Of a stretch of 44,786 nucleotides of DNA, positions 14,242-22,727 are shown one piece after another. Position 1 is the stretch's first letter; every line of letters begins with the position of its first letter. Source of the stretch: a bacterium. GTDB lineage: Bacteria; Elusimicrobiota; Elusimicrobia; Elusimicrobiales; UBA9959. The notes below the pieces were generated by a model, which was given only the letters and a program-made list of their open reading frames with translations, was not told the origin of the DNA and ran no database searches. Where the stretch lies: contig JAJYJH010000015.1 of the NCBI GenBank assembly GCA_021789695.1, forward strand, positions 1 through 44,786, read 5' to 3'. Both the position numbers and the translations under genes were made by a program.

Positions 14242-15546
14242 ATGAAAAACTCGATAGGTATACTTGCGGTGCTCGCGTTCACGGCTTCGGCCGCCAACGC
14301 GCAGCTTCTCAAGAACTTCAAGTACGACGGTCAGATAGAGGTTAACGCGTACAGCAACAGCAACGCGGACTTCAACAAGAACAACTCGGACAAGAAGTCT
14401 TTCGTTGATTCCAGGCTGATGCTGAACGCCGGCTTCGACCTGAACGAGGACGTCAACGCCGTAGTGTCCGCCGTCAAGAACGACAGGCAGTACGGCCAGG
14501 CTTCACAGGACGCCAACACCATTCAGAGCAACCTGTTCTTCGAGCAGGCCTACCTGAACCTGAAGGGCGTGTTCGGCATAGACCACAAAGTCGGCCGCCA
14601 GTACTACGGCAACGCCGGCGACATGGTCATCTACTACGGCCCCAAGATGTGGCCCTACACCGGCTTAACCGCCACCTCCAACCCCATGTCCGTCAACGCG
14701 ATTGACGGCTGGACCGGCTGGTATAAGTTCAACGGTCTGAACCGCGACTGGGACGTGAACGCCATCATCGCTAAGCAGACACAGAACACCACCGCCGCCA
14801 ACGCAGGCATCAACGACATCAACGTGACCGGCGTAAACGTGAAGACCAAGGTGGAATGGTTCAACCTGAACGCCTACTACTACCAGAAGGTCGCCAAAAC
14901 CGATGCTGTAAAAAGTACCACCACCCAGAACGCGGACTACCTGGGCCTGGCCGGCATCAGGGCCAACTGGGAGTGCAAGTACGTCAAGAACCTCAACCTG
15001 GGCCTCGAGTACGACCAGAACATAGGTAAGGACACCAACTATCCCGCCATTGGCTACAAGCACCAGGGCTATGCCTTCAAGGCCAACGCCAACTACTCCA
15101 TGGACCTGGCGGGCAAACTGGGCTTCGCCGGAGAGTACGCGCTCCAGTCCGGCGACGAGACCAACAACAGCGCCGACAAGGCCTTCAAGGGCATCAACGG
15201 CGACTACCGTCCCGGCATAATCTACGGCGGCGGCTTCATGACCTCCGCCGCGCTCAACGCCGGCTCCGGTCTGAACACCTACAACCTGGGCGCCAACTGG
15301 ACCCCGTCCAAGCTTGAGAAGCTGAACGTCGCGGTGACCTACTACGACTTCTCAGCCAACAAGCAGGCCGGCCTGACCAACAAGAAGCACATCGGCAACG
15401 AGGGCGACCTCGTGGCCACCTGGACCCACTCCGAGAAGGTGGACGTGAAGGGCTACTACGCGATGTTCTCTCCCGAGAAGAAGAACCTCGCGGGCTCGCA
15501 CGACGCCGAGACCATGCTCGGCGCGGCGCTCAACGTGAAGTTCTGA
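14242..15546 (+). CDS. Outer-membrane beta-barrel porin
   Basis: This 434-residue protein has a signal peptide (about 1-20, ending ANA) followed by alternating aromatic strands throughout and a terminal Phe (LNVKF), the mark of BamA-inserted barrels. It is rich in Asn, Tyr and Lys and has a predicted barrel of about 16-18 strands, resembling the alginate-export/OprO-like porins of uncharacterised phyla. The substrate is unknown. It has the best ribosome-binding site in the window (AGGAGGAG), a strong promoter and an unusual structured leader, all signs of high, controlled expression; it may be a major outer-membrane protein. The terminator at 15578-15611 makes it monocistronic. Confidence 0.82.
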   Translation: MKNSIGILAVLAFTASAANAQLLKNFKYDGQIEVNAYSNSNADFNKNNSDKKSFVDSRLMLNAGFDLNEDVNAVVSAVKNDRQYGQASQDANTIQSNLFFEQAYLNLKGVFGIDHKVGRQYYGNAGDMVIYYGPKMWPYTGLTATSNPMSVNAIDGWTGWYKFNGLNRDWDVNAIIAKQTQNTTAANAGINDINVTGVNVKTKVEWFNLNAYYYQKVAKTDAVKSTTTQNADYLGLAGIRANWECKYVKNLNLGLEYDQNIGKDTNYPAIGYKHQGYAFKANANYSMDLAGKLGFAGEYALQSGDETNNSADKAFKGINGDYRPGIIYGGGFMTSAALNAGSGLNTYNLGANWTPSKLEKLNVAVTYYDFSANKQAGLTNKKHIGNEGDLVATWTHSEKVDVKGYYAMFSPEKKNLAGSHDAETMLGAALNVKF

Positions 15547-15577
15547 TAACCCGACGGTAACCTGAAGGTTATTGGAG

Positions 15578-15611
15578 AAAAACCCCGGGGCCTGAAAACC
15601 CCGGGGTTTTT
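15578..15611. terminator. Intrinsic terminator of the porin gene
   Basis: AAAAACCCCGGGG, loop CCTGAAAA, CCCCGGGGTTTTT: a strong stem with A-run and T-run. Confidence 0.9.
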
Positions 15612-15655
15612 ATTTCCCCGGCGGACGCCTGGCAAAAAACCGGCGATCTTTTTGT

Positions 15656-15661
15656 TATAAT
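15656..15661 (+). promoter_or_regulatory. -10 of second barrel gene
   Basis: TATAAT lies 8 nt before ATG 15670 with no Shine-Dalgarno sequence between, predicting a leaderless or near-leaderless message. Confidence 0.5.
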
Positions 15662-15669
15662 TTAAGTCC

Positions 15670-16983
15670 ATGGGACGAGTCCGCCAGAAGACAAGCCTCG
15701 CGCTTTCCGCCGCCGCGCTGTTAGCGCTGTCCGGCGCCGCCTCCGCCACCAGGCTGGACCTCCTCTCCAACGTGGAGCTGAAGGCCGCCAACTACCAGCG
15801 CCTGATCTACGGCTCCGGTTCCGACTCCCAGCCGCTCTTCTCCGAGGACGCCACGCTGGGCTTTGTGATCAAGGGCATACGCCTTGAAAAGACGCAGGAT
15901 TCCACGATGGACGTCGGGATAGTCCTGCAGAGCGTCGGCCAGGGCACCTCCACCGGCACGATCGCCACCCCGCAGTTTAAGGACGCGGCGGCCCTGTTGC
16001 CGTCTACCGACGGCACCCCGTACATCCGCAACGCCTACGTAAGGGTCTATCATTTCCTGAAGCCCGGCATCACGGCCACTTTCGGCAGGCAGGACTTCAC
16101 GCTGGGCCAGGGAATAACCCTTTCAGGAGACGACCTGGGCCTTCCCGGCGGTCTCCTGGAAGCGGAGAACGTACTGGGCAAGATGAAGGCCGACCTGTTC
16201 GTTTTCAGGCCGTTCAAGATAGACCACTACTACACCATTACCGGAGGCGCGGCCTATTACCCGACCGGGGAAGGACTCTGGGAGCTCTACCATTTCTGGC
16301 AGAACGACAAAGCAGCGGCGCAGGACCTGAACTTCGACACGCTTTCCCGCACCAAGAAATTCACCGGCGTCCGCTATTTCCTCACCCGCAGCAATCTGAG
16401 TTTCGACGGGGAGGCCGTCATAGAGCGCGGCACCTCGAAAAGGAACAGAGGCGGAACCGGCAACTACAAGGGCAACGCCTTTATGCTCAAAGGCTCCTGG
16501 ACTCAGGACATCGCCTTTTTCGGGGAATCGCGCCTTCGCCTGGCCTACGGCCGCTCCTCAGGCGGCACCAGCTGGAACGCCACGGACAAGGCCTTCTTTC
16601 CCGACTTCGGCTCCAGGTACAGCGGGCTGGAGCGCTCCGGCTACGGGGCCATAGCGGGAGCCAGTCTCTACGACATAATAAAGACTTCTTCCACTCTCAA
16701 CGGCCTCCCATACGGCGTCTCGGGCCTGAACATCATAGACATTGGAGCCGACCTGCCCTACAAGAAGCTGATCTTCTCCGCCGACCTTTACAAGTTCAGA
16801 GCTTCAGAGAACAACAATAACGGCTCCCTGCAGATAGCCAGCGAGTTAGATCTCAAGGCCGCCTATCCCATGGGCGACAACCTGCGCCTTACCATGGTGT
16901 ATGCAGTGCTTACCCCGCTGGGCCTCTACAATAACGCTCCGCCCTCCAAGTTAGTCTACGGGGCGGTTTCAGCCAAATTCTGA
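15670..16983 (+). CDS. Outer-membrane beta-barrel protein
   Basis: This 437-residue protein has a signal peptide (about 1-27, ALSGAASA) and a long barrel ending in VSAKF. Motifs such as RNAYVRVYHFLKPGITATFGRQDFTLGQGI, followed by acidic loops, resemble the alginate-export-like barrel family (DUF-type porins with a GRQ turn). It follows the porin at 14242 but has its own -10 and lacks the structured leader, so it is regulated separately. Despite the similar size and location the two barrels share no obvious sequence, so they are not a recent duplication. The cargo is unknown. Confidence 0.8.
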   Translation: MGRVRQKTSLALSAAALLALSGAASATRLDLLSNVELKAANYQRLIYGSGSDSQPLFSEDATLGFVIKGIRLEKTQDSTMDVGIVLQSVGQGTSTGTIATPQFKDAAALLPSTDGTPYIRNAYVRVYHFLKPGITATFGRQDFTLGQGITLSGDDLGLPGGLLEAENVLGKMKADLFVFRPFKIDHYYTITGGAAYYPTGEGLWELYHFWQNDKAAAQDLNFDTLSRTKKFTGVRYFLTRSNLSFDGEAVIERGTSKRNRGGTGNYKGNAFMLKGSWTQDIAFFGESRLRLAYGRSSGGTSWNATDKAFFPDFGSRYSGLERSGYGAIAGASLYDIIKTSSTLNGLPYGVSGLNIIDIGADLPYKKLIFSADLYKFRASENNNNGSLQIASELDLKAAYPMGDNLRLTMVYAVLTPLGLYNNAPPSKLVYGAVSAKF

Positions 16984-17100
16984 CGCAATCCCCGCTACCG
17001 GCCGATTACATCCGGCCCCCTTCCTCCGCGCTTAGTGGGACCCCAAAAAAGGTGGGGAGAGAAATCCCCCCGCCCATACGGGCCCGAGCCCTACAGGTTA

Positions 17101-17168
17101 TTAACATTCGCTGGCATATGATTGACATATGTTTGCCATATATTGACATATAAATACCCATATGTTAA
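17101..17168. promoter_or_regulatory. Repeated CATATG/TTGACATA operator-like region
   Basis: Two 21-bp direct repeats lie side by side (GCATATGATTGACATATGTT, then GCCATATATTGACATATA), enclosed by TTAACAT (17101-17107) and ATGTTAA (17162-17168). TTGACA occurs at 17122-17127 and 17143-17148, but neither has a convincing -10 at 17 bp. The arrangement looks like an operator array in front of a DNA-binding protein gene, suggesting autoregulation. Confidence 0.55.
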
Positions 17169-17197
17169 ACTACCGGCATACAGGAGACGACAACCCC

Positions 17198-17686
17198 ATG
17201 AACTACAGACTCAGACTAAAACACCCGTCGGGAGCGGAATTCGAAGCCGAAGGCCCCGCCGAGTTCATATTAAGCGAAAAAGAGAGGTTCATGGGCAGTC
17301 TGGAACAGCGCCCGGCGCCAGCCAAACCCTCAGCCGCAACCGCGGAAACGGACCGCAAAGCCCCAGATTGGCCCTTACTGGCCGAAGAAAAGAACGGCTT
17401 ACTGATCCTTAGACATAAGCACCCGGAGCTAAAAGCGGCCCAAGCCGCCCTGATAATACTGGCCGCCGACAGGCAGCTGAACGAGACCGCCGCCGTAGGA
17501 GCGCTGACCCTTTCAAAGGCCGTAAAAGCCTCGGGCTATACCCCGGAAAGGCTGGACCGCCTGTTATCAAAAGCCGTAAAAGAAGGCCTAGTAAAAGCTT
17601 CCGGGACTAAGCGCAACAGGTGCTACCAGATTACGGCAAAAGGCCTGGAAAGAGCCTGGATAGAAGCCAGGAACCTGCCGGCCTGA
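17198..17686 (+). CDS. Winged-helix DNA-binding protein, unknown role
   Basis: This 162-residue protein starts with a small beta-rich segment (NYRLRLKHPSGAEFEAEGPAEFI, about 1-35), then a Pro/Ala linker. A C-terminal helical domain has a winged-helix look: ALTLSKAVKASGYTPERLDRLLSKAVKEGLVKASGTKRNRCYQITAKGLERAW, with recognition helix and wing. I do not recognise a named family. ATG 17198 is preceded by GGAG 11 nt upstream; an ATG at 17162 would add 12 residues and lies within the operator-like repeat. The repeats upstream, the palindrome downstream, and the shared box at the porin promoter suggest it controls itself and the porin. That is inference. Confidence 0.68.
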   Translation: MNYRLRLKHPSGAEFEAEGPAEFILSEKERFMGSLEQRPAPAKPSAATAETDRKAPDWPLLAEEKNGLLILRHKHPELKAAQAALIILAADRQLNETAAVGALTLSKAVKASGYTPERLDRLLSKAVKEGLVKASGTKRNRCYQITAKGLERAWIEARNLPA

Positions 17687-18510
17687 GGGCTCAAAGCGGC
17701 CAAAAAGGCCGCACTTCAACGCCTTAAACATAACTTACGATAAGATATATTATGTTAACATATCTTTCCACCTCCGCACGTCCGTTATAACTCTAATTAA
17801 TATTAAATAAATCAAAATAGTGTTTATTTTATAAAGGTTATTTCTTAAATATTAACACCATTTATTGTTTTTTATTATTAGCAGCAAAAACTTCTATAGG
17901 CATCCAATACGGCCTACATCTAAAAGTATAGTTTTTGTAAATTTTTAAAAATTGCAGTTTTAGAAACTGCCAAAATTTTGGAGATCTGGTTTGCTCCCGA
18001 AACACCATATAAGCGAAAGCCTAATTCGGGGTGTAATTCCAAAAATTTGCCAACTTTTTGGGGGATATTAAAACCGGGGGAGGATCTGGAGCACTCAACA
18101 CCCCCCCCACTACGGTTCCGTAACCCACACACAATCCGCCGCGTTTACAGCGCACCGCGAACTATCCAGATCTTTGAACAGATTCCATATTTAGTTCAAA
18201 ATACCATGAAAGGCGCGGAGGAACGCAGCAACAGATAGCTGCGAACAAACCGCGAAGAACGCCGCTGCCGGAGAATACTATGAGCGGCCTTAACAGGGCG
18301 GGGAAGGAGGAATAGGAATAAAAACGACAGGAGTGTGCGGAAATGGGAGCGTGTATAAAAAAGCCGCCGGAGCGCGCGCCACTCCTTATTATGGTGGGGC
18401 GAACGCGCAAAGGAGCCGGAATTAGGCCGGCAAATTCACTTAAAACGTTATCCCGCAGGGGAAGGGGGACAAAAACGAGCCGCTAAAGGAATCCCCCCCT
18501 ATTTTCACAA
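17687..18510. other. 824-bp AT-rich gene-free stretch
   Basis: From about 17740 to 18060 the composition becomes strongly AT-rich, unlike the rest of the window, then returns to GC-rich. It contains the 12-bp palindrome TATGTTAACATA (17751-17762) and the hairpin GCAGTTT-TAG-AAACTGC (17954-17970) within A/T-rich flanks. I see no DnaA-box cluster, tRNA or convincing gene. A 70-codon minus-strand frame (17920-18132) ends in an HTH-looking segment but has no start signals. It may be the remnant of a transferred element or a regulatory region. Confidence 0.6.
17751..17762. promoter_or_regulatory. Perfect 12-bp palindrome TATGTTAACATA
   Basis: It lies 65 bp after the winged-helix gene. The half-site TATGTTAA also occurs at 17161-17168, at the upstream edge of that gene, so the same protein may bind on both sides. 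Confidence 0.45.
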
Positions 18511-18771
18511 CTACTTGCCGTTATAGGTCAGGATTATAGCCGGAATTATCAGGAGATAGCCGGACAAGAGCAGGGCGGGAGACACGACAGCCCAGAGATT
18601 GCTCCCGGCCGAATCGGCCTTGTGCAAAATAGCGTAGCCGGAAACTATAAGAATGAAGGATAAAAGCCAGAGAAAATAGAGTTTTCCCCCGCCCCGGACT
18701 TCCTCCGGAGCCTTTTCCGGGGAAGACTTTGGGCCAGGAGGCGAGGAATTTCTCTTCTTTTTTCTCGACAT
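18511..18771 (-). CDS. Small two-helix membrane protein
   Basis: This 86-residue protein has a basic, Pro/Ser-rich cytoplasmic N-terminus (about 1-28) and two membrane helices (about 31-50, LYFLWLLSFILIVSGYAIL; and about 61-83, VVSPALLLSGYLLIIPAIIL). It has no recognisable active-site motif and I do not know its function. It begins 46 bp after the HEAT-repeat gene in the same direction and is the last gene of the long minus-strand run; the gene-free AT-rich stretch lies beyond it. Confidence 0.65.
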   Translation of the reverse strand: MSRKKKRNSSPPGPKSSPEKAPEEVRGGGKLYFLWLLSFILIVSGYAILHKADSAGSNLWAVVSPALLLSGYLLIIPAIILTYNGK

Positions 18772-18817
18772 GACTGGCTGGAAGGACCGGCCAGCGGTCA
18801 GCGCCGCCGCCTTACCG

Positions 18818-19807
18818 TTACTTCTGAGAGTTAAGCCTGGCGTTCAGGCGCTGTCTGGAAAGGTCCACCAGGCTTTTGGCGGCCGGGTCCTGTTCCTCGT
18901 CATAAATGTTGTTCAGGAACTGAAGGCTCCGGGCGTCGCCGGCCTGCGCGATGACGTCAAGAGCCTTGGTCCTAAGGCTCATATCGGGGGACTTCACGAA
19001 CTCGTAGGCGGTGGAAACCCCGTCCGGCAGGCCCATCTTTGAAAGAGAAAGAGCGGACTCCATCCGCACCGAAGACGGCTCGGAGGCGGCCAGGAGCTTT
19101 ACCAGGCCAGGAGCGACCGAAGGATCCCCGATGTCGCCCAGCGCCTTTATTGCCTCGATCCTGACGTACTGATCCTTGTCGTCGAGATATCTGGAAACAG
19201 CCGCGGCCTCGTCCTTGGCGCCAAGCTGGCCAAGCGCGGCTATGGCGCCGCGCCGGAGAGTGATGTCTCTGGAGGAAAGCATTCCGGCTATCTCCTTCTC
19301 GGCCGGAGAGTATTTAAGCATCCCCAGCGCGTGCAACGCGGCGTAGCGCACAGGCATACTATTGTCCTTGAGCGCCGAGCGCAGGGCCGGGCCGGTCTTC
19401 GGATCCAGAATATACGCGAGGGAAATGGCGGCCTGCTGGCGGACCGAGGGGTCCTGGTCGTTCAGCAGCATCTGAGAGAGCTTGTCCGCCGCCGGGCGCC
19501 AAGTCATAAGGCCCAGCGCGTCCTCGGCGGCCTGCCGCACGCGCGCGGAGGGGTCGCCAAGGGCCGCTATAAGGCCCGGCGCCCCCTTGGCGTCGCGCAG
19601 TTGGCCCAGCGTCTCCGCAGCCACGCGCCGCTCGTCGTCCGTGCCCGACTTCAGTTTGGCCAGGGCGTCGTCGACCGGGCCTGGGACCGCCTGCGCCGCC
19701 TGCGCCGCGGGACCGGCCGCGGCGGCCGAGGATACGTTCTGAGCGGAAACCACTGCCGGCAGGAACGTCAAAGTTATAAGAAGTTGCGTGAGTTTAGCGT
19801 TATTCAT
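18818..19807 (-). CDS. Exported HEAT-repeat protein
   Basis: This 329-residue protein has a signal peptide (about 1-22, VVSA) and an Ala/Pro-rich linker. The rest is about eight HEAT-like repeats of roughly 31 residues, each with the pattern VRxxAxxALGxLGD, for example ARVRQAAEDALGLM, YVRIEAIKALGDIGD and SVRMESALSLSKMG. Such solenoids bind other proteins; here it would lie in the periplasm. AAAGGGAGC serves as ribosome-binding site. The 69-bp gap before it is the largest in this run, so an extra promoter is possible. Confidence 0.82.
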   Translation of the reverse strand: MNNAKLTQLLITLTFLPAVVSAQNVSSAAAAGPAAQAAQAVPGPVDDALAKLKSGTDDERRVAAETLGQLRDAKGAPGLIAALGDPSARVRQAAEDALGLMTWRPAADKLSQMLLNDQDPSVRQQAAISLAYILDPKTGPALRSALKDNSMPVRYAALHALGMLKYSPAEKEIAGMLSSRDITLRRGAIAALGQLGAKDEAAAVSRYLDDKDQYVRIEAIKALGDIGDPSVAPGLVKLLAASEPSSVRMESALSLSKMGLPDGVSTAYEFVKSPDMSLRTKALDVIAQAGDARSLQFLNNIYDEEQDPAAKSLVDLSRQRLNARLNSQK

Positions 19808-19876
19808 AAATGCCGCTCCCTTTCCCTGAATTCTAGCATAAAAACGGCGCCAGTTTGCCGGAGTTGACGGGACGTT

Positions 19877-22708
19877 TCAGAACATCGGCCCCAGATAAAA
19901 ATAGAAGATCTTCCCTCCGTCGGAGGTGCGAACGGCGCAGTCCAGACTGAGCACCATCTGAAAATTCTGAAGCAGGAAGGTGTGCAGGTCTACACCGGCC
20001 CCGACCGAGGCGTCTACCCTGGATATGCCGAACGCGCGAAGATCTCCCGCTCCGTTCCAGCCATAGGCGGAATCCACGAAAAGTTTGCCGTAGAGGGCCT
20101 TGAAATAAAAATCCGGGAACATATACCACATATAGTAGTTTATATCCTTAATCAGGGGGACCCGCAACTCGGCGTTGTCCATGAAAACCCCGGACCTTTC
20201 GTAAAGCGATGAGGAGCTGGGGAACCCCCGCAAGCCGCCCAGTCCGCCGAAATTGAAGACGCGCCTGTCGCGCCCGGTACTGCGCCCGGCGGTGAAGCGG
20301 TTGACGAAAGCGGACCACTTCGACAGCGGGAAGTACTTCAGGTACTGCAGAGTGTAGACGTCGTAGCGCAGGTTCCCCCCGGCTACGTCGTGAGCTGTCT
20401 GCCAGGAAAGCTCGGTCCTGGAACCGCGAACAGCGCTCAGGTAAAGCCCGTCGACAGTATCCCGGACATAGGAGGTCTTGAGCGCCCTTGTCCGCAGCGC
20501 GTCGGTGTAGCCGAGGTCCCTGTAAATATCCTTCTCGTCCTTGCTGATCAGATAGGCCTCCACCCTGTTGTAGCGGTCGAAAGGCCAGGCTGTGCCGACG
20601 GCGTTCTCATAGTAGCGCCTGTTGTAGTCCAGGCCGTTGTCGTCGGTGAGACCATCGTAGGTGAACACGCTGCTCTGAAGCAGCAGCGGCATTCTCCAGC
20701 GCGTGTAGGCGTAGCTGACCTGGGCGTCAAGGTAGTTATTCCAGGAATTGTAGCTCAGGTAGAGGGCCAGGTTATGGCGCCCGAGCATATCGGAGGCCTG
20801 CCAGTAGTTCATCCAGAAAAGTCCGCCGGGAGAGGAGAAGAGCAGGGCCGGATAGAAGAGATCCGTGGAGGCCTTGAAGCGGTACGGGCGGAAGGAGCCC
20901 GTGGATGGCGTCACCCCGAAGCCGCCGCCGGGCGCGGGCAGGGGCTGTTCCTCGTAGAGAAGGTCTGCCGGGTCCGCCGCGTAGATATCCATGCCGCCGG
21001 CGTTGAAAGCCGAAAAATAGAGCCGGCGGCCGTGCACCGACGGAGTGAACATGCCTCCCATTGTCCGGGTCAGCCGGTAAATCTCCCCTGAATTTTTCCG
21101 CAGATAGAGTTCGAAGTCGTAGTCCTTATCGGAAACGAAGTAAACGCCGGAACCGTCGGCGGCGAACACCGGGTCGTAGACGTTGTTCTCCCCGAAGCGC
21201 ACGACCCGGGGTTTACCGCCGGGCCGCAGCAGGCAGAGAGCCCGCACCGGGGCGCTGGAGCCGTCCACTTCGCAGGAATAGGCCAGCGTGGAACCGTCAG
21301 GGGACCAGGAAGGGGAGTCTTTGTCCTGCTGGCCTTCGGTGAGGCGGCGCGCCTCGGACGCATGGAGCTCGCCGCCGCGGAGCAGCCTGTCCATGGGAAG
21401 GCTGTAGAGATCGTTGAACGACCTGCTCATCCCCACCACCGTAAGCGTCTTCCCATCCGGCGTGAAGGCGGGCTGCCGTATCTCGTCTAGCCCTTCAACA
21501 CCGGCCCGGACCACTTTCCCGGTGTCGGGTTCGTAGAGAAAAACGTACTCCCGGTGGTTCTTCTGGCCTGTGAAGGCGATATATTTCCCGTCCGGAGACC
21601 AGGCCAGGCTGCGCAGCGGTTTGGTGAAGCGTCCGTAAGGGATGTTCTCCGCGCCGGCCGAAAGATAGGTCAGCTTGGTCTCCCGGCCGGTAGACAGGTC
21701 ACGCACGCGCACCTCCGGGGTCTGGGAGTCGCGCGTGGAGATATAGGCCACCTTGCGGCCGTCCGGAGAAACGGCCGGGCTCACGTTAAACTCGGGTATG
21801 CCGCCAGAGCCGTAAGTGAGGCGCCGGCCGTAGTACCATGGTTCCTGCAGGCGGTCGTCCTTCTGCTCGGCCAGATACTTGAATTCCAGGTATTCCCGGA
21901 AATTCCTGTCAAAGGTCCGCAGGTTGGAGCCAATTAGAGGCTCCAGCACGGAATCAGCGTCGTAGCGGCTGCGGTAGAGCTCCAGCATTTGGCGCGGCTT
22001 GTCCCTGCCGTACTGGCCGGCAAGGAAGCGGATGGCCTGCGCGCCGGTCTTGTAGGCCAGCGTGGTCTGGTGCGGCTTCAGGTGGCCGAACTGCGCCAGG
22101 CGCTCCAACGGGATCAACTTCCCGTTGAGTACGGCGTCGCGCACGTAGAGCTTCTCGACGGCGTAATCGCTCATGCCTGTCTCGTACTCGGCCATGCCTT
22201 CCATCATCCAGAGAGGATAGATATAGGTCTTGAGGATGCGCGCGCTCTTCCAGAAGCCGTCGATCAGGATGCTGAACTGTTCCTCGTGCCCGAACTCGTG
22301 ATCGATCACGTCCTGCAGCCACCATTTGGAACCGTCCGACCAGACCATGAACCTGTCCTTGAAAGGCTCGGTCAGCCCGCCCACCCCGTCGGAGACGTCG
22401 GCTATCGTGTTCTGTTCCATGTCATCGAGACTGGCGAACAGGAAAAAATCTATGCGTTTGGAAAGAGAGGGATTGAGGTCGGAGGACTCGCGCTTATAGG
22501 CGGCCTCCAGCACTCCGGAGACGTAAGGCAGCCAGGCGGCCTCCGACGGATAATAGTGCACGTCGAAATGCGGAGTGGAATAGATACGCCACTTCAGGTC
22601 CTTGATTATGACACGGTTCTGATCCTGCGCTTTCGCCGGAAGAGAGGCGGCGCAGAACAAGAGGAAGGCCGCGGCCGCAGAGTAGGCGGATCTGTTAAGC
22701 ATCGGCAT
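19877..22708 (-). CDS. MA-family peptidase, TolB-type propeller and BamA-like barrel fusion
   Basis: This 943-residue protein has three parts. After a signal peptide (about 1-27) comes a peptidase MA-type zinc protease domain with HEFGH at 137-141 and the third ligand in MMEGMAEYE (Glu170). Residues about 320-600 hold five or six TolB/PD40 propeller blades with the WSPDG hallmark. From about 620 the chain is a beta-barrel whose late section GGLGGLRGFPSSSSLYE and ELRVPLIKD matches the bacterial surface antigen (BamA/Omp85 C-terminal) family, ending in GPMF. The catalytic residues look complete. It would be anchored in the outer membrane by its barrel with protease and propeller attached. ATG 22702 is an alternative start. 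It lies 19 bp after the TPR gene. Confidence 0.85.
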   Translation of the reverse strand: MPMLNRSAYSAAAAFLLFCAASLPAKAQDQNRVIIKDLKWRIYSTPHFDVHYYPSEAAWLPYVSGVLEAAYKRESSDLNPSLSKRIDFFLFASLDDMEQNTIADVSDGVGGLTEPFKDRFMVWSDGSKWWLQDVIDHEFGHEEQFSILIDGFWKSARILKTYIYPLWMMEGMAEYETGMSDYAVEKLYVRDAVLNGKLIPLERLAQFGHLKPHQTTLAYKTGAQAIRFLAGQYGRDKPRQMLELYRSRYDADSVLEPLIGSNLRTFDRNFREYLEFKYLAEQKDDRLQEPWYYGRRLTYGSGGIPEFNVSPAVSPDGRKVAYISTRDSQTPEVRVRDLSTGRETKLTYLSAGAENIPYGRFTKPLRSLAWSPDGKYIAFTGQKNHREYVFLYEPDTGKVVRAGVEGLDEIRQPAFTPDGKTLTVVGMSRSFNDLYSLPMDRLLRGGELHASEARRLTEGQQDKDSPSWSPDGSTLAYSCEVDGSSAPVRALCLLRPGGKPRVVRFGENNVYDPVFAADGSGVYFVSDKDYDFELYLRKNSGEIYRLTRTMGGMFTPSVHGRRLYFSAFNAGGMDIYAADPADLLYEEQPLPAPGGGFGVTPSTGSFRPYRFKASTDLFYPALLFSSPGGLFWMNYWQASDMLGRHNLALYLSYNSWNNYLDAQVSYAYTRWRMPLLLQSSVFTYDGLTDDNGLDYNRRYYENAVGTAWPFDRYNRVEAYLISKDEKDIYRDLGYTDALRTRALKTSYVRDTVDGLYLSAVRGSRTELSWQTAHDVAGGNLRYDVYTLQYLKYFPLSKWSAFVNRFTAGRSTGRDRRVFNFGGLGGLRGFPSSSSLYERSGVFMDNAELRVPLIKDINYYMWYMFPDFYFKALYGKLFVDSAYGWNGAGDLRAFGISRVDASVGAGVDLHTFLLQNFQMVLSLDCAVRTSDGGKIFYFYLGPMF

Positions 22709-22727
22709 ATGGCCAGCCGCGAAGAGA

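Noticed and set aside
14242-16983. Tandem duplication of one porin gene
   Set aside because: Similar length and fold, but the proteins share no obvious sequence and have different promoters.
17740-18060. Replication origin in the AT-rich stretch
   Set aside because: No cluster of TTATCCACA-type DnaA boxes and no dnaA, dnaN or parAB nearby.
17920-18132. Small HTH protein on the minus strand
   Set aside because: The end looks like an HTH but there is no start signal and the first half is low-complexity; kept only as a possible remnant.
17978-18238. 86-codon plus-strand frame
   Set aside because: Overlaps the minus frame, no ribosome-binding site, no protein-like pattern.
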